From the NCBI GenBank assembly GCA_949126835.1, contig OX421509.1:10064920-10128919 (forward strand): DNA of 64,000 bases. The letters run 5' to 3'. The notes under the pieces are model-generated. The model saw only the letters and a list, made by a program, of their open reading frames with translations, made no database searches and had not been told where the DNA came from. The translations under genes were made by a program, and so were the position numbers. Positions 55,701 to 64,000 of the stretch are shown here, piece after piece. The stretch's first letter is position 1, and each line of letters starts with the position of its first letter. The stretch comes from Anisus vortex (Eukaryota > Mollusca > Gastropoda > Planorbidae).

Positions 55701-56347
55701 TTGTGTGAACGTATAAATTCAGCGCTTTTAAAGTATAGCTATTCAATTATATTTTTTCCTATATTCGAATACATCGGTTGCAAAACTACGTAGAGCTCAG
55801 TGACGCTTGGCAAATGTTGCATTAATTCTATTGACCATTTGAATCAAACATAATATTATTGTGGACAACAGCACACTGAGCTCGCTATGTGTTATGCAAG
55901 CTATTTTAATGACAATCATTACCTTTCTGAAATGAAATAAATACATTGTTATTCACTAAAATGTGATTAAAAACATATTAAATGCTTAATCTGTATAAAT
56001 ACGCATTTATCACATGGGTTTTCTATTTTCAAAGCAGGTGCCCCAGTAGTATAAGCGAAATTATTGTTGCAATTATTAGAAGAATTCAGCCTTATAAATA
56101 TATGTAAACTATTTTAAGGTCTTGAAATTATCTATATTATCATACTGTTTATTTTCTAAAACATTTTGCTTTTAATCTCAAAGGCTAGAATCGAAATAAT
56201 TGTTAAATATCTATTACAGGAGAACCGAATGGTAAAAGGAACGAAAACTGTGTTCGTTATGGTTATTTAAGTGACAAGCTAATTGATACCAGGTGCAATA
56301 CATTTCGCTTCTACATCTGTGAACAACCTTTCCTTATCTCCACTTGA
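43737..56347 (+). CDS. Lectin gene C: PAN-like plus C-type lectin domain protein, EPN type, complete
   Basis: Five exons (43737-43797, 44309-44482, 54345-54509, 55106-55282, 56220-56347) give a 234-residue predicted secreted protein parallel to gene B throughout. Leader ends YYYWIVFLG. PAN-like part: [66 protein letters not shown]. The RWEDD Trp is intact and there is no extra Cys near the C-terminus, so this is the most canonical CTLD of the set. EPN implies a mannose-type site by family rule, but LID replaces WND. Intron 2 has grown to about 9.9 kb, mainly through an LTR retrotransposon. AATAAA at 56363-56368. Confidence 0.88.
44309..44482 (+). CDS. Gene C exon 2 (PAN/apple-like segment)
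   Basis: 174 nt between TGTTACAG and GTGAGT, phase 1 both sides. Confidence 0.87.
44572..44715 (+). repeat. 21-bp minisatellite, short gene C version
   Basis: About six degenerate GATATAGATCATAGAATTTC-like units at the same intron position as the 16-copy array in gene B. Confidence 0.8.
44940..45490 (+). mobile_element. LINE relic in gene C intron 2, TCTTA tail
   Basis: Encodes [17 protein letters not shown] and, in 45040-45240, STLRDLLWLPVIKRIEHKIM, as in the C-terminal region of jockey/CR1-group LINE ORF2. The 3' UTR has GCACTGAACATGCTAATT and GATAGAAGCGCTATAAGAAA, then CTTATCTTATC. The SINE at 61859-62142 shares this 3' end. Confidence 0.8.
45649..46175 (+). repeat. 5' LTR
   Basis: 527 bp, begins TGTCAGTGATTG and ends CTTACA. 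Confidence 0.94.
46176..47949 (+). other. Long non-coding leader of the LTR element
   Basis: AT-rich; no frame recognised on either strand. Tandem doubling of GTTACATCAAG(G/T)CATTGAAG... at 46839-46922. Confidence 0.6.
47950..49346 (+). pseudogene. LTR element gag, one frameshift
   Basis: 47950-48246 encodes an N-terminal charged coiled coil (KELAMEYEIEKKDMMKF, then repeated EIEKLK heptad-like motifs). A one-base shift near 48237 moves to a second frame that continues through a capsid-like region (FDSFLSIFEENC, WAAKLLGAVKEKG, NFTPDHYRKQFHKVRL) and ends at 49346 after an Asn/Arg/Gly-rich stretch and one CCHC knuckle (CYNCQGYGHISYDC, about 49215-49256). Confidence 0.85.
49347..50775 (+). pseudogene. 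LTR element pol: reverse transcriptase and RNase H only
   Basis: Starts with LKELQITEVKEILKKFDKVI; TAA near 49532. Next frame has LLKEGLIRKSISQISSPMVI, CCDYRKLNAVTK and LDLTRGFWQI. A one-base shift near 49795 leads to MPFGLINSTATF, the FVDD active-site box (about 49920-49931), IEFLGHKFKD, RNase H motifs (ATDASSQGLGA, FTDNKPLI) and ends DNHIPDILSRLAM then stop. No DTG/DSG protease motif lies between gag and RT, and nothing after RNase H resembles integrase before the 3' LTR 211 bp later. Confidence 0.9.
50987..51513 (+). repeat. 3' LTR
   Basis: 527 bp; preceded by GGGCAAGGGGTGTG as a purine-rich tract. Confidence 0.94.
51519..51930 (+). mobile_element. LINE C-terminal relic
   Basis: Reads KLNAFHQRCLRRILKITYRD, then in shifted frames GHIIRQPDHRLPL and RGRPKTTWRTAIADDV, the end region of a LINE ORF2, and closes with an AAGTCTAAGTAAGTCTAAG tail. 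Stops interrupt it. The LTR element inserted at its left edge. Confidence 0.7.
51931..52684. other. Unrecognised stretch of gene C intron 2
   Basis: Short frames only; I see no clear motif. GC content rises from about 52500 into the gag-like relic. Confidence 0.4.
52685..52900 (+). pseudogene. Retroelement gag relic, SCAN-like
   Basis: ESYESLRELLLLEQMHHCMS is followed by EEVRTFTADQGFEDAIRL and, after a one-base shift, ADRYLAAHQQKK. This pattern (a leucine-rich EQ segment, then AD.YL.AH) matches SCAN-like capsid segments in Gypsy gag proteins. Neighbouring GC-rich sequence to about 53250 may be the rest of gag, but no zinc knuckle is convincing. Confidence 0.5.
53250..54180. other. Unclassified GC-richer sequence
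   Basis: Contains TTTATAAATATTC near 53336 and possible LTR-like sequence linked to the gag relic, but I found no paired repeat to prove it. From about 54160 the sequence returns to lectin intron shared with gene B (CGCCTCTCG, GAGCTGCT). Confidence 0.35.
54345..54509 (+). CDS. Gene C exon 3 (start of the CTLD)
   Basis: 165 nt between CTGTAG and GTTTGT, phase 1 both sides. Confidence 0.87.
55106..55282 (+). CDS. Gene C exon 4 (CTLD core)
   Basis: 177 nt between TTTTAG and GTAAAC; encodes [12 protein letters not shown] and YRWEDD. Confidence 0.87.
55500..55660 (-). repeat. SINE fragment in gene C intron 4
   Basis: Shared with the B and B' introns, showing insertion before the lectin duplications. 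Confidence 0.65.
56220..56347 (+). CDS. Gene C exon 5 (EPN, C-terminus)
   Basis: 128 nt ending in [14 protein letters not shown], then LIDTRCNTFRFYICEQ. Confidence 0.87.
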
Positions 56348-56369
56348 ACAGCGAGATTAATGAATAAAA

Positions 56370-57757
56370 CGTTTAATATTGTATCAGTACTCAATTGTTT
56401 CGCCTTTCATTGTGTATTTAATGTAACCTGATTAGTGTTTTAAATAGTATACACAGTGGCGATGAGGGGAATTGTGTAGCCACTAGAGGCGTGTTTGTTT
56501 GCCGTCTGAACGTGAGCTCTCTCTATGCCCATCAAACACAGGATTGTTTATGTATTATTAAATATTGAAATTATTAAATTGTATACATTCTCATTATTGC
56601 TTAATGTTAGTGATTAAAATGATATCTAGTCAAGGGGAAGCAATACAGACAATAGTTTGTGTGTTTTTTAGATTAGTTCCCTCAAACCAATAATTGATAT
56701 TTTTTTTTGTTTTGATTGTTGTGAACTGTGTTCGTATATATTTGTGTATTTGTAAGGCATGAAAAAGAAGCATGATTTAGCATGAACTAAATGGTTACCA
56801 GGTCAGTTAATGTCATGGTTAGAGAACAGTTGATTTTAGAGTTAGAAGAGAGAAGACGTGAAGTGTAAAAAATGGACTTATAAATTTCTATGTGATAATA
56901 TGTGATTAAACAGATTTGTGTATTTACTTCAAACAGTAGTTCAACCGTTGATTATTTTAGAGACATAAAGAAGTTATATACAAATAACATTCTACATTTA
57001 ATTTAAAAAAAATGAATATACTAAGGCTGTGTGATACAATTTACTCACTTTTTAAAACAAATTACTAACCGAAACGTCTTAAGCTTTGACCACATAACAC
57101 GTATGGAATAGAATACAGAACAGTTTTAAAACCTATTAAAAATACATTGGCTGCTATGGCAAGGGCTAGCATATTGGATTTTATAGGGGTTTTTAAAAAG
57201 CCTAAAAAAAATCGTCAAACTTATTACATACTAACTACACAATTAGAAACATTTTGTAAAAAAAATTAATGCACAAAATTATGTTAAATTCACATTTTGA
57301 AATGGAAAAAATTAAATATTTCATATGAATGGTTTCCTAAAGCACTTTTTAAATATTTCATTTTTCACACACAAAAATCAACATTGTGTCTATATGTATA
57401 TATAAAAACCAGCTAAACCCAAAATCTGGCTAAAACTAGTTGTAGTTAAATAGGCTGAGATATAAATAGCAAAATTTCAAAAAAAAAAAAAATAAAGAAT
57501 AGAGTCTTTAAAAGGTTTAATGAAAATAAAATACAAAATATTATTTTAAGAAAACGCAAAAAATTTTCAAAAGTTAAGAAAAAAGTAATTTTTCAAGTAC
57601 TTATTATATATTACAACATGAAATGTATTTGCAATATTATAAGGAATACTAAAACAAAATTGTATTGGGTCTAGTGTATAAATCATTTTTTTTATATGAA
57701 AAAGACATATTATGTATAATGTAAATATAGCTTTATAGATAAGGAAACAGTAAAGCT
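56370..57757 (+). other. Gene C 3' flank, paralogous to B and B' flanks
   Basis: Matches 28293-28960 and 38370-38985 with an extra insertion at about 56600-57000 that I cannot classify. No gene recognised. Confidence 0.7.
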
Positions 57758-58029
57758 CACCATTTGTTTTATAACGTACAATTATCATATAGTACTTAAA
57801 TTGTGCATGGTCTAGTTTTAGGAATAAGTGTCTATATTAAAATGGCAAAGTTTTAATAATATGCATCATAACTTTCACTCTTTACGTTTAGATCTAGGCA
57901 TTCAACTCTAATTTAGAAATACAACACAATAACAACCTGTTGCAATGCTCAGATAAACATAAGGACAAAAACACTTTTCTTATCCCTTATGCACACTTTT
58001 CTTATCCCTTATGCGAGAACAAATGCATA

Positions 58030-58216
58030 TAAGTACTCTTTCTGCCTGAGTGGCATGCGGGTGGGGAATTGATTGCCTGAACAAATAAGGAAAATCAGTA
58101 ACTTAACATCATTTAGAACATAAAGATGCATAACTAGACTTGGACCACGGATGAACGTAGGACCTAATAATCTTCTTTATAGAAGGGGCGTCTGTAATAT
58201 AGAAGATAAGATAAGA
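58030..58216 (+). mobile_element. LINE 3' UTR copy
   Basis: Best copy of the tail seen at 520-640: TTAACATCATTTAGAACATA, GGACCACGGATGAACGTAGG, TCTTCTTTATAGAAGG, ending AAGATAAGATAAGAG. Upstream sequence from 57880 matches 61650-61745, so the family 3' region extends left. A 22-bp unit (ACTTTTCTTATCCCTTATGC) is doubled at 57970-58013. Confidence 0.7.
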
Positions 58217-58518
58217 GATCAACAAAGCTGCTCAGAACACCACTTCAGTTACTCGAAGAATATACAAGTGTTATTAAAACACTGAGTGTGCCAAAGAAAA
58301 TCGGGCGTTTCATTAATTGATTAAAACCGTCACTTTTTGTTTTGTTTGTTAATTAGACTTATATTTATTCAAACAGCATAAATCTAAAATAGCCTAATAA
58401 CAATGTTTGATCTTAGTGTAGTTCTGGCACGCAGAAGTTGTGCTCATTTTGTAAAGGCTAGCAATTTAAACAATCGACTTGGTTTCGCAACTGTGCAACG
58501 AGCTGAATGTGCTGAACA

Positions 58519-58741
58519 ATGCTCTGATATTTAATACTGAAGTGAGATGGTTGTCGAGAGAAATAGTTTTAAAACTTGTTTTTTGAGCTTTGTGTTGAAC
58601 TCAAAACGTTTTCTTATCAGCAAGCAAGACCACAGTTCGAAACATTATTTGGCGATAAAAGTGAACTGCAGAAAATAACTTACTTGGTTGACACCTTTGC
58701 CATATTGAATGAGTTAGATGTACCACTGACGGACCAAATGT
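58519..58741 (+). pseudogene. hAT (ZBED-type) transposase fragment
   Basis: Encodes TEVRWLSREIVLK and VFELCVELKTFS, then FETLFGDKSELQKITYLVDT and LNELDVPL. This is the central region of ZBED/FAM200-type hAT transposases (pattern TEVRWLSRG.VL...F.L..EL). No start and no downstream half. Confidence 0.7.
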
Positions 58742-58999
58742 AACTCGCCTTTATTCTTATCTTATTTTATATATTACAGACGCTCCTTCTAAGAAGATTA
58801 TTGCGTCCTAATTCTTTGGAAAAGATCAAACCAAATGTAACATTCTATTTGTCTGAAATGATCCAATCATTTTTTAAAAAAAAGATCTCGTTCTCTTTGG
58901 TTAGTTAAACATTTTATTTAACTATACCAAAAGATACAGCATTTCTTTTCTAGGATCTGAGCCGGCAGCCAAATAGGTTGGAAAACACATGCCTTAAAT

Positions 59000-59140
59000 C
59001 AGAGTTGTCAACTACGACTGACGTGCCGCACTTGGCACAAGAAGATCTTTTACAAGAAATTGATTGGTAGCGAATGTTGACTTTTAGACCGCAGCCATGC
59101 TGACTTTGGCACACAATTATCAAAAGGTTGCCGCCCTCTG
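59000..59140. mobile_element. Short hAT-type MITE, 141 bp
   Basis: Degenerate inverted ends CAGAGTTGTCAAC and GGTTGCCGCCCTCTG, flanked by CCTTAAAT (58992-58999) and CTTTAAAT (59141-59148), an 8-bp duplication with one mismatch. No coding sequence. Confidence 0.5.
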
Positions 59141-59257
59141 CTTTAAATGATTGTATTCACATTAACTTTATCAAAGAAAAATTACTTTTTGATAACGTAT
59201 TGTTGAGCATTGAAGACGTAAAAAAAAAAGTGGATTGGTCGTGATGATCTTTTGTTC

Positions 59258-60257
59258 CTGTGACGAATGGAAAGGAATCGGTCGTCACAAAGGCCGAATT
59301 TTATAACTGCCAATGATTATAACGAATGTATTAGCATCACAACCTTGTATGGATTAGGAATATATGTACATTATTTTGATTAAGCGTAAGAGAGAGAGAG
59401 AGAAGGTTTAGAAATATAAATGTTGTTTGTAAATATTATTATATTATTGTTGGCCCACATAGCGGGGTCTCCCGACCAAGGAAAATAATACTATACCGCC
59501 TTCCCCCCCCCCCACACACACTTTCCCGTGTCACCTTTTCCACCCGCGACGTGGTTATCCCCCTTACCTGTTAAGATAGGAATCATCTCCCTCCAACTTT
59601 GAATGGCGTACGAATTTAACGACCATTGTCCAGATTGCAATTAAGGGTCACATAGTCTCGTGAATATCGCGCCCTCTCGCCCCCCCCCCTTTCCACCTTC
59701 CTGGGTGACCATTTATTTCCTACCTTATCTTGTCACTGTTTCAGGAAATGTAATTCCAGTTGATATCATTTTTTCTGATCGCCAACGGTGGACATTGACA
59801 TTTTTATGCATAGCTCTGGCCTTCTGCAAATGGCCCATAATTGTGCGACTTTCTAAGGCCAGGGAGATCCTTCTGTTGATCTCAACATTTAGTACCAGAT
59901 GTCAAGCCATTGGTATAGTTTACACTCCCCCTCTTCATGCCCGCTATATAAGTTGAAACTGTTCGCTGTAAATTTAGTCCTAGCGCCAGTCTCTTAAGCA
60001 GACACACTTTCATTTTAGTTAGAAGTCAGATCTAACTATTGTAAATATTGTTCTACTCAGATTGTTTGATCCACCATTTTATATTCCAGTTTAGTCACGA
60101 AGTTTTGCATTTTGTTGATGAATTGCCTGCCTCTGCTAATAGTTCACTTTCATCATTGTATTATTACTGCTAACCATTTTCCGCTACCATTGAATAAAGT
60201 CATACAGTTTTATATCATAAGACAACAGCGTTGGTTACTGTTTGGTTAGAACGTGAC
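59258..60257 (+). repeat. Candidate solo LTR, about 1 kb
   Basis: Starts TGTGACGAATGG, has a TATA box in CGCTATATAAGTTGAAACTG (about 59941), AATAAA at about 60192, and ends AGAACGTGACA. TG...CA ends with internal promoter and polyadenylation signals in this order are typical of an LTR. No second copy or coding region lies in the window and a target duplication is not clear. Confidence 0.5.
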
Positions 60258-60479
60258 ATTGTTTGTTAGACTTAGACGTTTACGAAGCCACGTCTAAGGA
60301 AAGGTGTCAAATATACATTTGCAAAAGTACAGTAGAGGCTGCCATCCGACTTCAAAAGATACCTCCAGACCAACGAAGCCAAGGGTGTGAGTTGAAACCT
60401 CCACCACACGTGTAACCGAGTCGAATCCACAACTACCGGGTTACAGTTCCCTTCAACATGATTCGGCAACTTATGGTAC

Positions 60480-60661
60480 GCAATGCCAGACTTGGCACGC
60501 AGAGCAATTTAAATTTGAATGGCACGCGAAAGTTCACCCAAAAAAAAAGCAATTTAAGACTAATCTAAAAAAAGAGCAGTAGGACATTTTGTCTGTTGGC
60601 ACACTGAATGACATAGACATGTTACTTTTGCACACTATTATTAAAAGGTCACCGACCCCTG
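60480..60661 (+). repeat. hAT-type terminal fragment
   Basis: Contains GACTTGGCACGCAGAGCAAT and GGCACGCGAA, ending ATTAAAAGGTCACCGACCCC; inverted relative at 6184-6297. Confidence 0.45.
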
Positions 60662-61649
60662 CTCTTCATATTTTGTCAAAAGAGACCCCTGCAATAAATA
60701 TCTCAAGTATTATCGAAAAATGGAAAAAATGGCTATTGTCTACAGTGATTTAATGTAAGTAATAACCACTGAATCGTTTCTTTTTGTTCTTTAAATAAAT
60801 ATCCAAAAGTTAAATGTATAAATATCCATTAGCGGATAAATATAAAGGATGTGTACTATTAAAGCTGTAGGATTTCTACAATATTTGCGTGTTTTCTATC
60901 ATAGCCATATACTTGCTATAATTATCACGAGCGTAAAGAGCTGTGGTAACACTATAATAGCTGTGATCTTTAATATGTGTACGGTTTTTTAACAGAGCTG
61001 AGTGCTATTTATGAAATATTTTTTTCTTCTATAATAGCTGTGTGCTTCAATAGTACTTCATTCAATAGTACTGAAGTACCAATGAAGTTTGGAAGTGTTC
61101 TTTATCTAATTGTTAAGCACTTGAAACAAAACTATGTGCTTCAAATTTTAGATGTGTATTTGTATACACAACAAGAAGACTTCTATGTGCACTAAAAGTA
61201 GCTTTGAGCCTTATTAGCTTACTGCTTTGTATAATAGATCTTGCCTTAATAATAGATGTCTGATTTCTATAAAAGCTCGTTACTATAATTAACAATAGCT
61301 GTGTGCTCAATATTCCAACTGCTATGAAGTCAATACAAGTTATTGTGTTGTATTACGCTATGCTTGATCGGCTCTCTATTACATCTCACAGTTACAGCTA
61401 GACCTCAGCCTCTTCTTTTATCAATACATAGAGATGAATCAACATTAATTGAAGCAATAATATTCTCTTAACATGGACACTTGTACTTTTAAACTGTGAC
61501 TATACAAGGAGTCTCAAATGTGATTTTATTTTTATTTTTGACTTATCTACTAATTAGAATTCGTATATTTCATTCACCAATAGTTAAATCACTAAAGCTA
61601 AAAACACTAGAGGACAGAAGTAGAAAAAGTAAGGTAGTAATAACACATA
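60662..61649. other. AT-rich sequence without recognised genes
   Basis: ATAGCTGTG motifs recur (60958, 61033, 61299) without a regular period. No frame recognised. Confidence 0.4.
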
Positions 61650-62206
61650 TGTCATTAAACTCTAATTTAGAAATTCAACACAATAACAATATATTACAAT
61701 GCTAAGACAAACATAAGGACAATAACACTTTTCTTTACCACATATGCAAGAACAAACAAATACTTTTTTTCTTTTCTCGAGTGTCATCACGGCATGGAAT
61801 GGTTTGTCTGAAACAAACCAGGAAAACCTGTTACTTATCATAATTTTAAAACACTAGATAAATTACAATACTATGGTAATGGTAATGGTAATGGTAATTT
61901 ATATAGCGCTTCTATCCATGCTATTTTAGCATGCTCAGTGCGCTCTAGAAGACTATTAATCTGTGAGAGGTTTCACTGCTGCCGGTTAAGCGCATGTGAT
62001 AACAACTCAATATTAACGTCATCTAGTCCCAAAACTCCTGTAGGGCGACAGGGATCTGCCGGTGGCGGGGCTCGAACCCGCGACGTGTCAAGTGGTTTTT
62101 TGGTTGACAGTCTGGTGAGCTAACCGCTAGGCCAGCCGGCTTCACTAGAGTCAGATCACGAATGAGCGTAGGACTCAATTGTCTTCTTTATAGGCGGTGT
62201 AACAAT
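61650..62206 (+). mobile_element. LINE 3' region split by a SINE
   Basis: 61650-61858 and 62143-62206 together parallel 57895-58195. The middle is a SINE on the opposite strand. Confidence 0.65.
61859..62142 (-). mobile_element. tRNA-derived SINE with LINE-like 3' end and ATTACC tail
   Basis: Minus strand: tRNA-like head GCCGGCTGGCCTAGCGG with B box GGGTTCGAGCCC, body, then CACTGAGCATGCTAAAAT and GGATAGAAGCGCTATATAAA and an (ATTACC)n tail. CACTAGA flanks both sides (61852-61858, 62143-62149). The 3' end matches the LINE at 44940-45490. The first 7 and last 7 nt of the head could pair, but a long insertion in the anticodon arm excludes a working tRNA. Confidence 0.8.
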
Positions 62207-62839
62207 GTAGCTCGGCCCGGTCATTGTAGTCGTTAGCAAGGAAAAAAATAGGGCAACGTCCCAACAAAGACCCGACCAGTTCGGTCGTTAGTAAAGAAAA
62301 AAAACACTATACAGCGCCGCTGTAACAAAAGGAGAGATAGAATTGCTCAGTCAGGCGTGGGAATGTTGACATAGTCGTGTGGTGTCATGGAGGATGTATG
62401 TGAAACGGCACCGCCTTTGGTACATCATTTATGGTTGAATGGAAGGAAGAGAGGTTAAAGTTAATCATTTGTTGTTGCTATAAATAATGATTTTGCCTGT
62501 AAACAAATATGTATACTCTATACACTGTTAACCCATTTTTAACCTTAGCATGGCAAAAATAAATAATAGGTGCTCAGCCCCCCCCCCCCCCCCCCCCACA
62601 TACATACACACAAAAGGTTCTTCTGAATAAATTTACCTTACAACAAAGTCCTAGCGCTAGAAATACTTTAATAAGACATCTGGGAGTTCCCAAATAATTT
62701 TAGTTTGTAAAATATAGGCTGATATTAATATCGTAGGTCATTGTTGTGAATTGTTCCCCTACACCTTTCTGTAAATATCCATGCCGTTTCCCTTTGAATT
62801 AGAAAGAAATGCAGAACATGTAAAATAACCACGGTGTCG
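62207..62839. other. Intergenic sequence with a C homopolymer
   Basis: About 19 C at 62578-62597 followed by ACATACATACACACA. No gene recognised. Confidence 0.5.
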
Positions 62840-63735
62840 TTATTGATTCACAGTTGTCTTTCAATGCCCACATTAGAAACCTATGCACATGCCTTTATTT
62901 AGAGCTGCGTCGACTTTGTCAGATACGACCTTATTTGTCATTAGACTCAGCAAAGAAACTTGCCGCTGCCTTTATAATCTCACGATTCAATATTTACAAT
63001 ATTTTTTTTTATTTGCCACAAAGTACATCAGTACCATAAAGGCATAATCGAAAACATAATTAGAATATTCTAACATTACTACTGTAATGCTCTGCTAATC
63101 GGGATGCCTGACGATAAAGTCGCCAAATTACGGCGTATTCAAAACAGTGCCACCCGCCTGGTCATGCGTAAGTCAAGGCGTGATTATGTGACAGTTTTCC
63201 TGCGTCGGCTCCATTAGCTCTCCGTGAAAGCCAGAATTAAATATAAAGTGGCGCTACTTTGCCATCAGTGCCTTTTTAATAACGAGATTCCGTCCTATCT
63301 CAAGGAACTAATTACACCATATGTCCCGCAAAGAACACTTCGTTCTGCCAACTCAACGCTTCTAGAAGAGCCCCGTTTCTCTCTGACGACCGTTGGCCTT
63401 AGAGCCTTCTCAGTATCCGGTTCGAAAGTGTGGAATCTACTTCCCATTCAACTCAGGCGAACAAGCTCTATTGTTACTTTCAAAAAGAACTTAAAAACTC
63501 ATTATTTCAATATTTACCTTAGATAACATTCAACATGCTTTAGACTCCTACTGTCTTACTTATAGGTTGGGTCGGTTAATGCTACATTTATTTGAATTGT
63601 CTTTTTTAAATCATCAATTAGCTTTGTCTACTAGCCTAGAGTAATATCCGTGTTCTTAGTTGTATGGTAAATGCGCTCTGAGCTTACATTATGTTTGTTG
63701 GTAGCGCTATACAAATATTAGTATTATTATTATCT
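62840..63735 (+). mobile_element. LINE ORF2 C-terminal relic with ATT tail
   Basis: Broken frames give GVVIDSQLSFNAHIRNLC, then ARIKYKVALLCHQCLFN, IPSYLKELITPY and RAFSVSGSKVWNLLP with IQLRRTSSIVTFKKNLKTHY to a stop at 63524. These are hallmarks of the region after the reverse transcriptase in jockey/CR1-group LINEs. The 3' UTR ends GCGCTATACAAATATTAGTA and ATT repeats. Shorter relatives: 5299-5607 and a scrap at 4182-4206. Confidence 0.82.
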
Positions 63736-64000
63736 TATAGACACCTGTTTAATTTAGTTTTAGTAATTCACTGTCCAAGTGTATACAAAACCCCCAGCTT
63801 CACAGATTCAGTCACTTGGGGAAGTTCTGTTTGAACAGAAAAAAGTGTTTTACTCCGAGATACAGAAGTCACTATCATTATTGTTTGATGTGCAGTTGTA
63901 TTTTTGATAGAATATTCACCCAAGTATAACATTGTTCATGACATTATCGCTTTTAGCAATACTTAGATTATTTCTGGATCGTTTCAATACAAACACACAC
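63736..64000. other. Right edge, nothing recognised
   Basis: AT-rich sequence without features I can support. Confidence 0.4.

Noticed and set aside
61859..62142. tRNA-like sequence considered as a tRNA gene
   Set aside because: Anticodon arm has a long insertion and the unit has a SINE body, tail and target duplication.

Overview
The window looks like eukaryotic, most likely gastropod mollusc, DNA. It is AT-rich, with intron-split genes whose exons end at GT/AG sites, AATAAA polyadenylation signals, dense interspersed repeats (LINEs, tRNA-derived SINEs, Gypsy-type LTR elements, hAT, pogo/Tigger and MITE elements) and long micro- and minisatellites. The only clearly host-type genes are a tandem family of small secreted lectins, on the plus strand, with a PAN/apple-like segment followed by a C-type lectin domain (CTLD). 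The species assignment is inference from gene architecture and repeat style.

Layout. Gene A (exons 2-5 at 1369-10523; exon 1 not seen, so partial at the left edge) carries a QPD sugar-site triplet. Gene B (15740-26216, five exons, 234 aa) carries EPN. An orphan pair of CTLD exons, B' (37302-38262), also carries EPN and has intact splice sites but no exons 1-3 of its own. Gene C (43737-56347, five exons, 234 aa) is a full paralogue of B with EPN. Exon lengths are identical across genes (61, 174, 165, 177, 128 coding nt) and every intron is phase 1, so exons 2, 3 and 4 are symmetrical cassettes.

Duplication history. Two scales are visible. The whole B locus and C locus are paralogous, with shared 5' flank, TATA box, signal-peptide exon and 3' flank. 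Later, a block containing B exons 4-5 and about 4-6 kb of 3' flank was duplicated in tandem (unit 1 about 21501-32540, unit 2 about 32543-42540), with the junction inside LINE sequence. Transposons that landed afterwards differ between the units (hAT and pogo only in unit 1, a Gypsy element only in unit 2), so each unit is an empty-site control for the other.

Accessory content. Most of the remaining sequence is mobile-element debris, often nested: a hAT element inside a TATC microsatellite, itself broken by a LINE and a second repeat that holds a poly-A-tailed insertion; a twin-primed (5'-inverted) LINE inside a 51-bp minisatellite; a Gypsy element in a LINE 3' UTR; and a SINE in another LINE 3' UTR. 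Gene B introns have minisatellite expansions that gene C holds as one or a few units. The duplicated flank also contains a conserved minus-strand two-exon reading frame and a TATA-preceded palindrome that I could not assign. No rRNA, CRISPR or convincing functional tRNA gene was seen.
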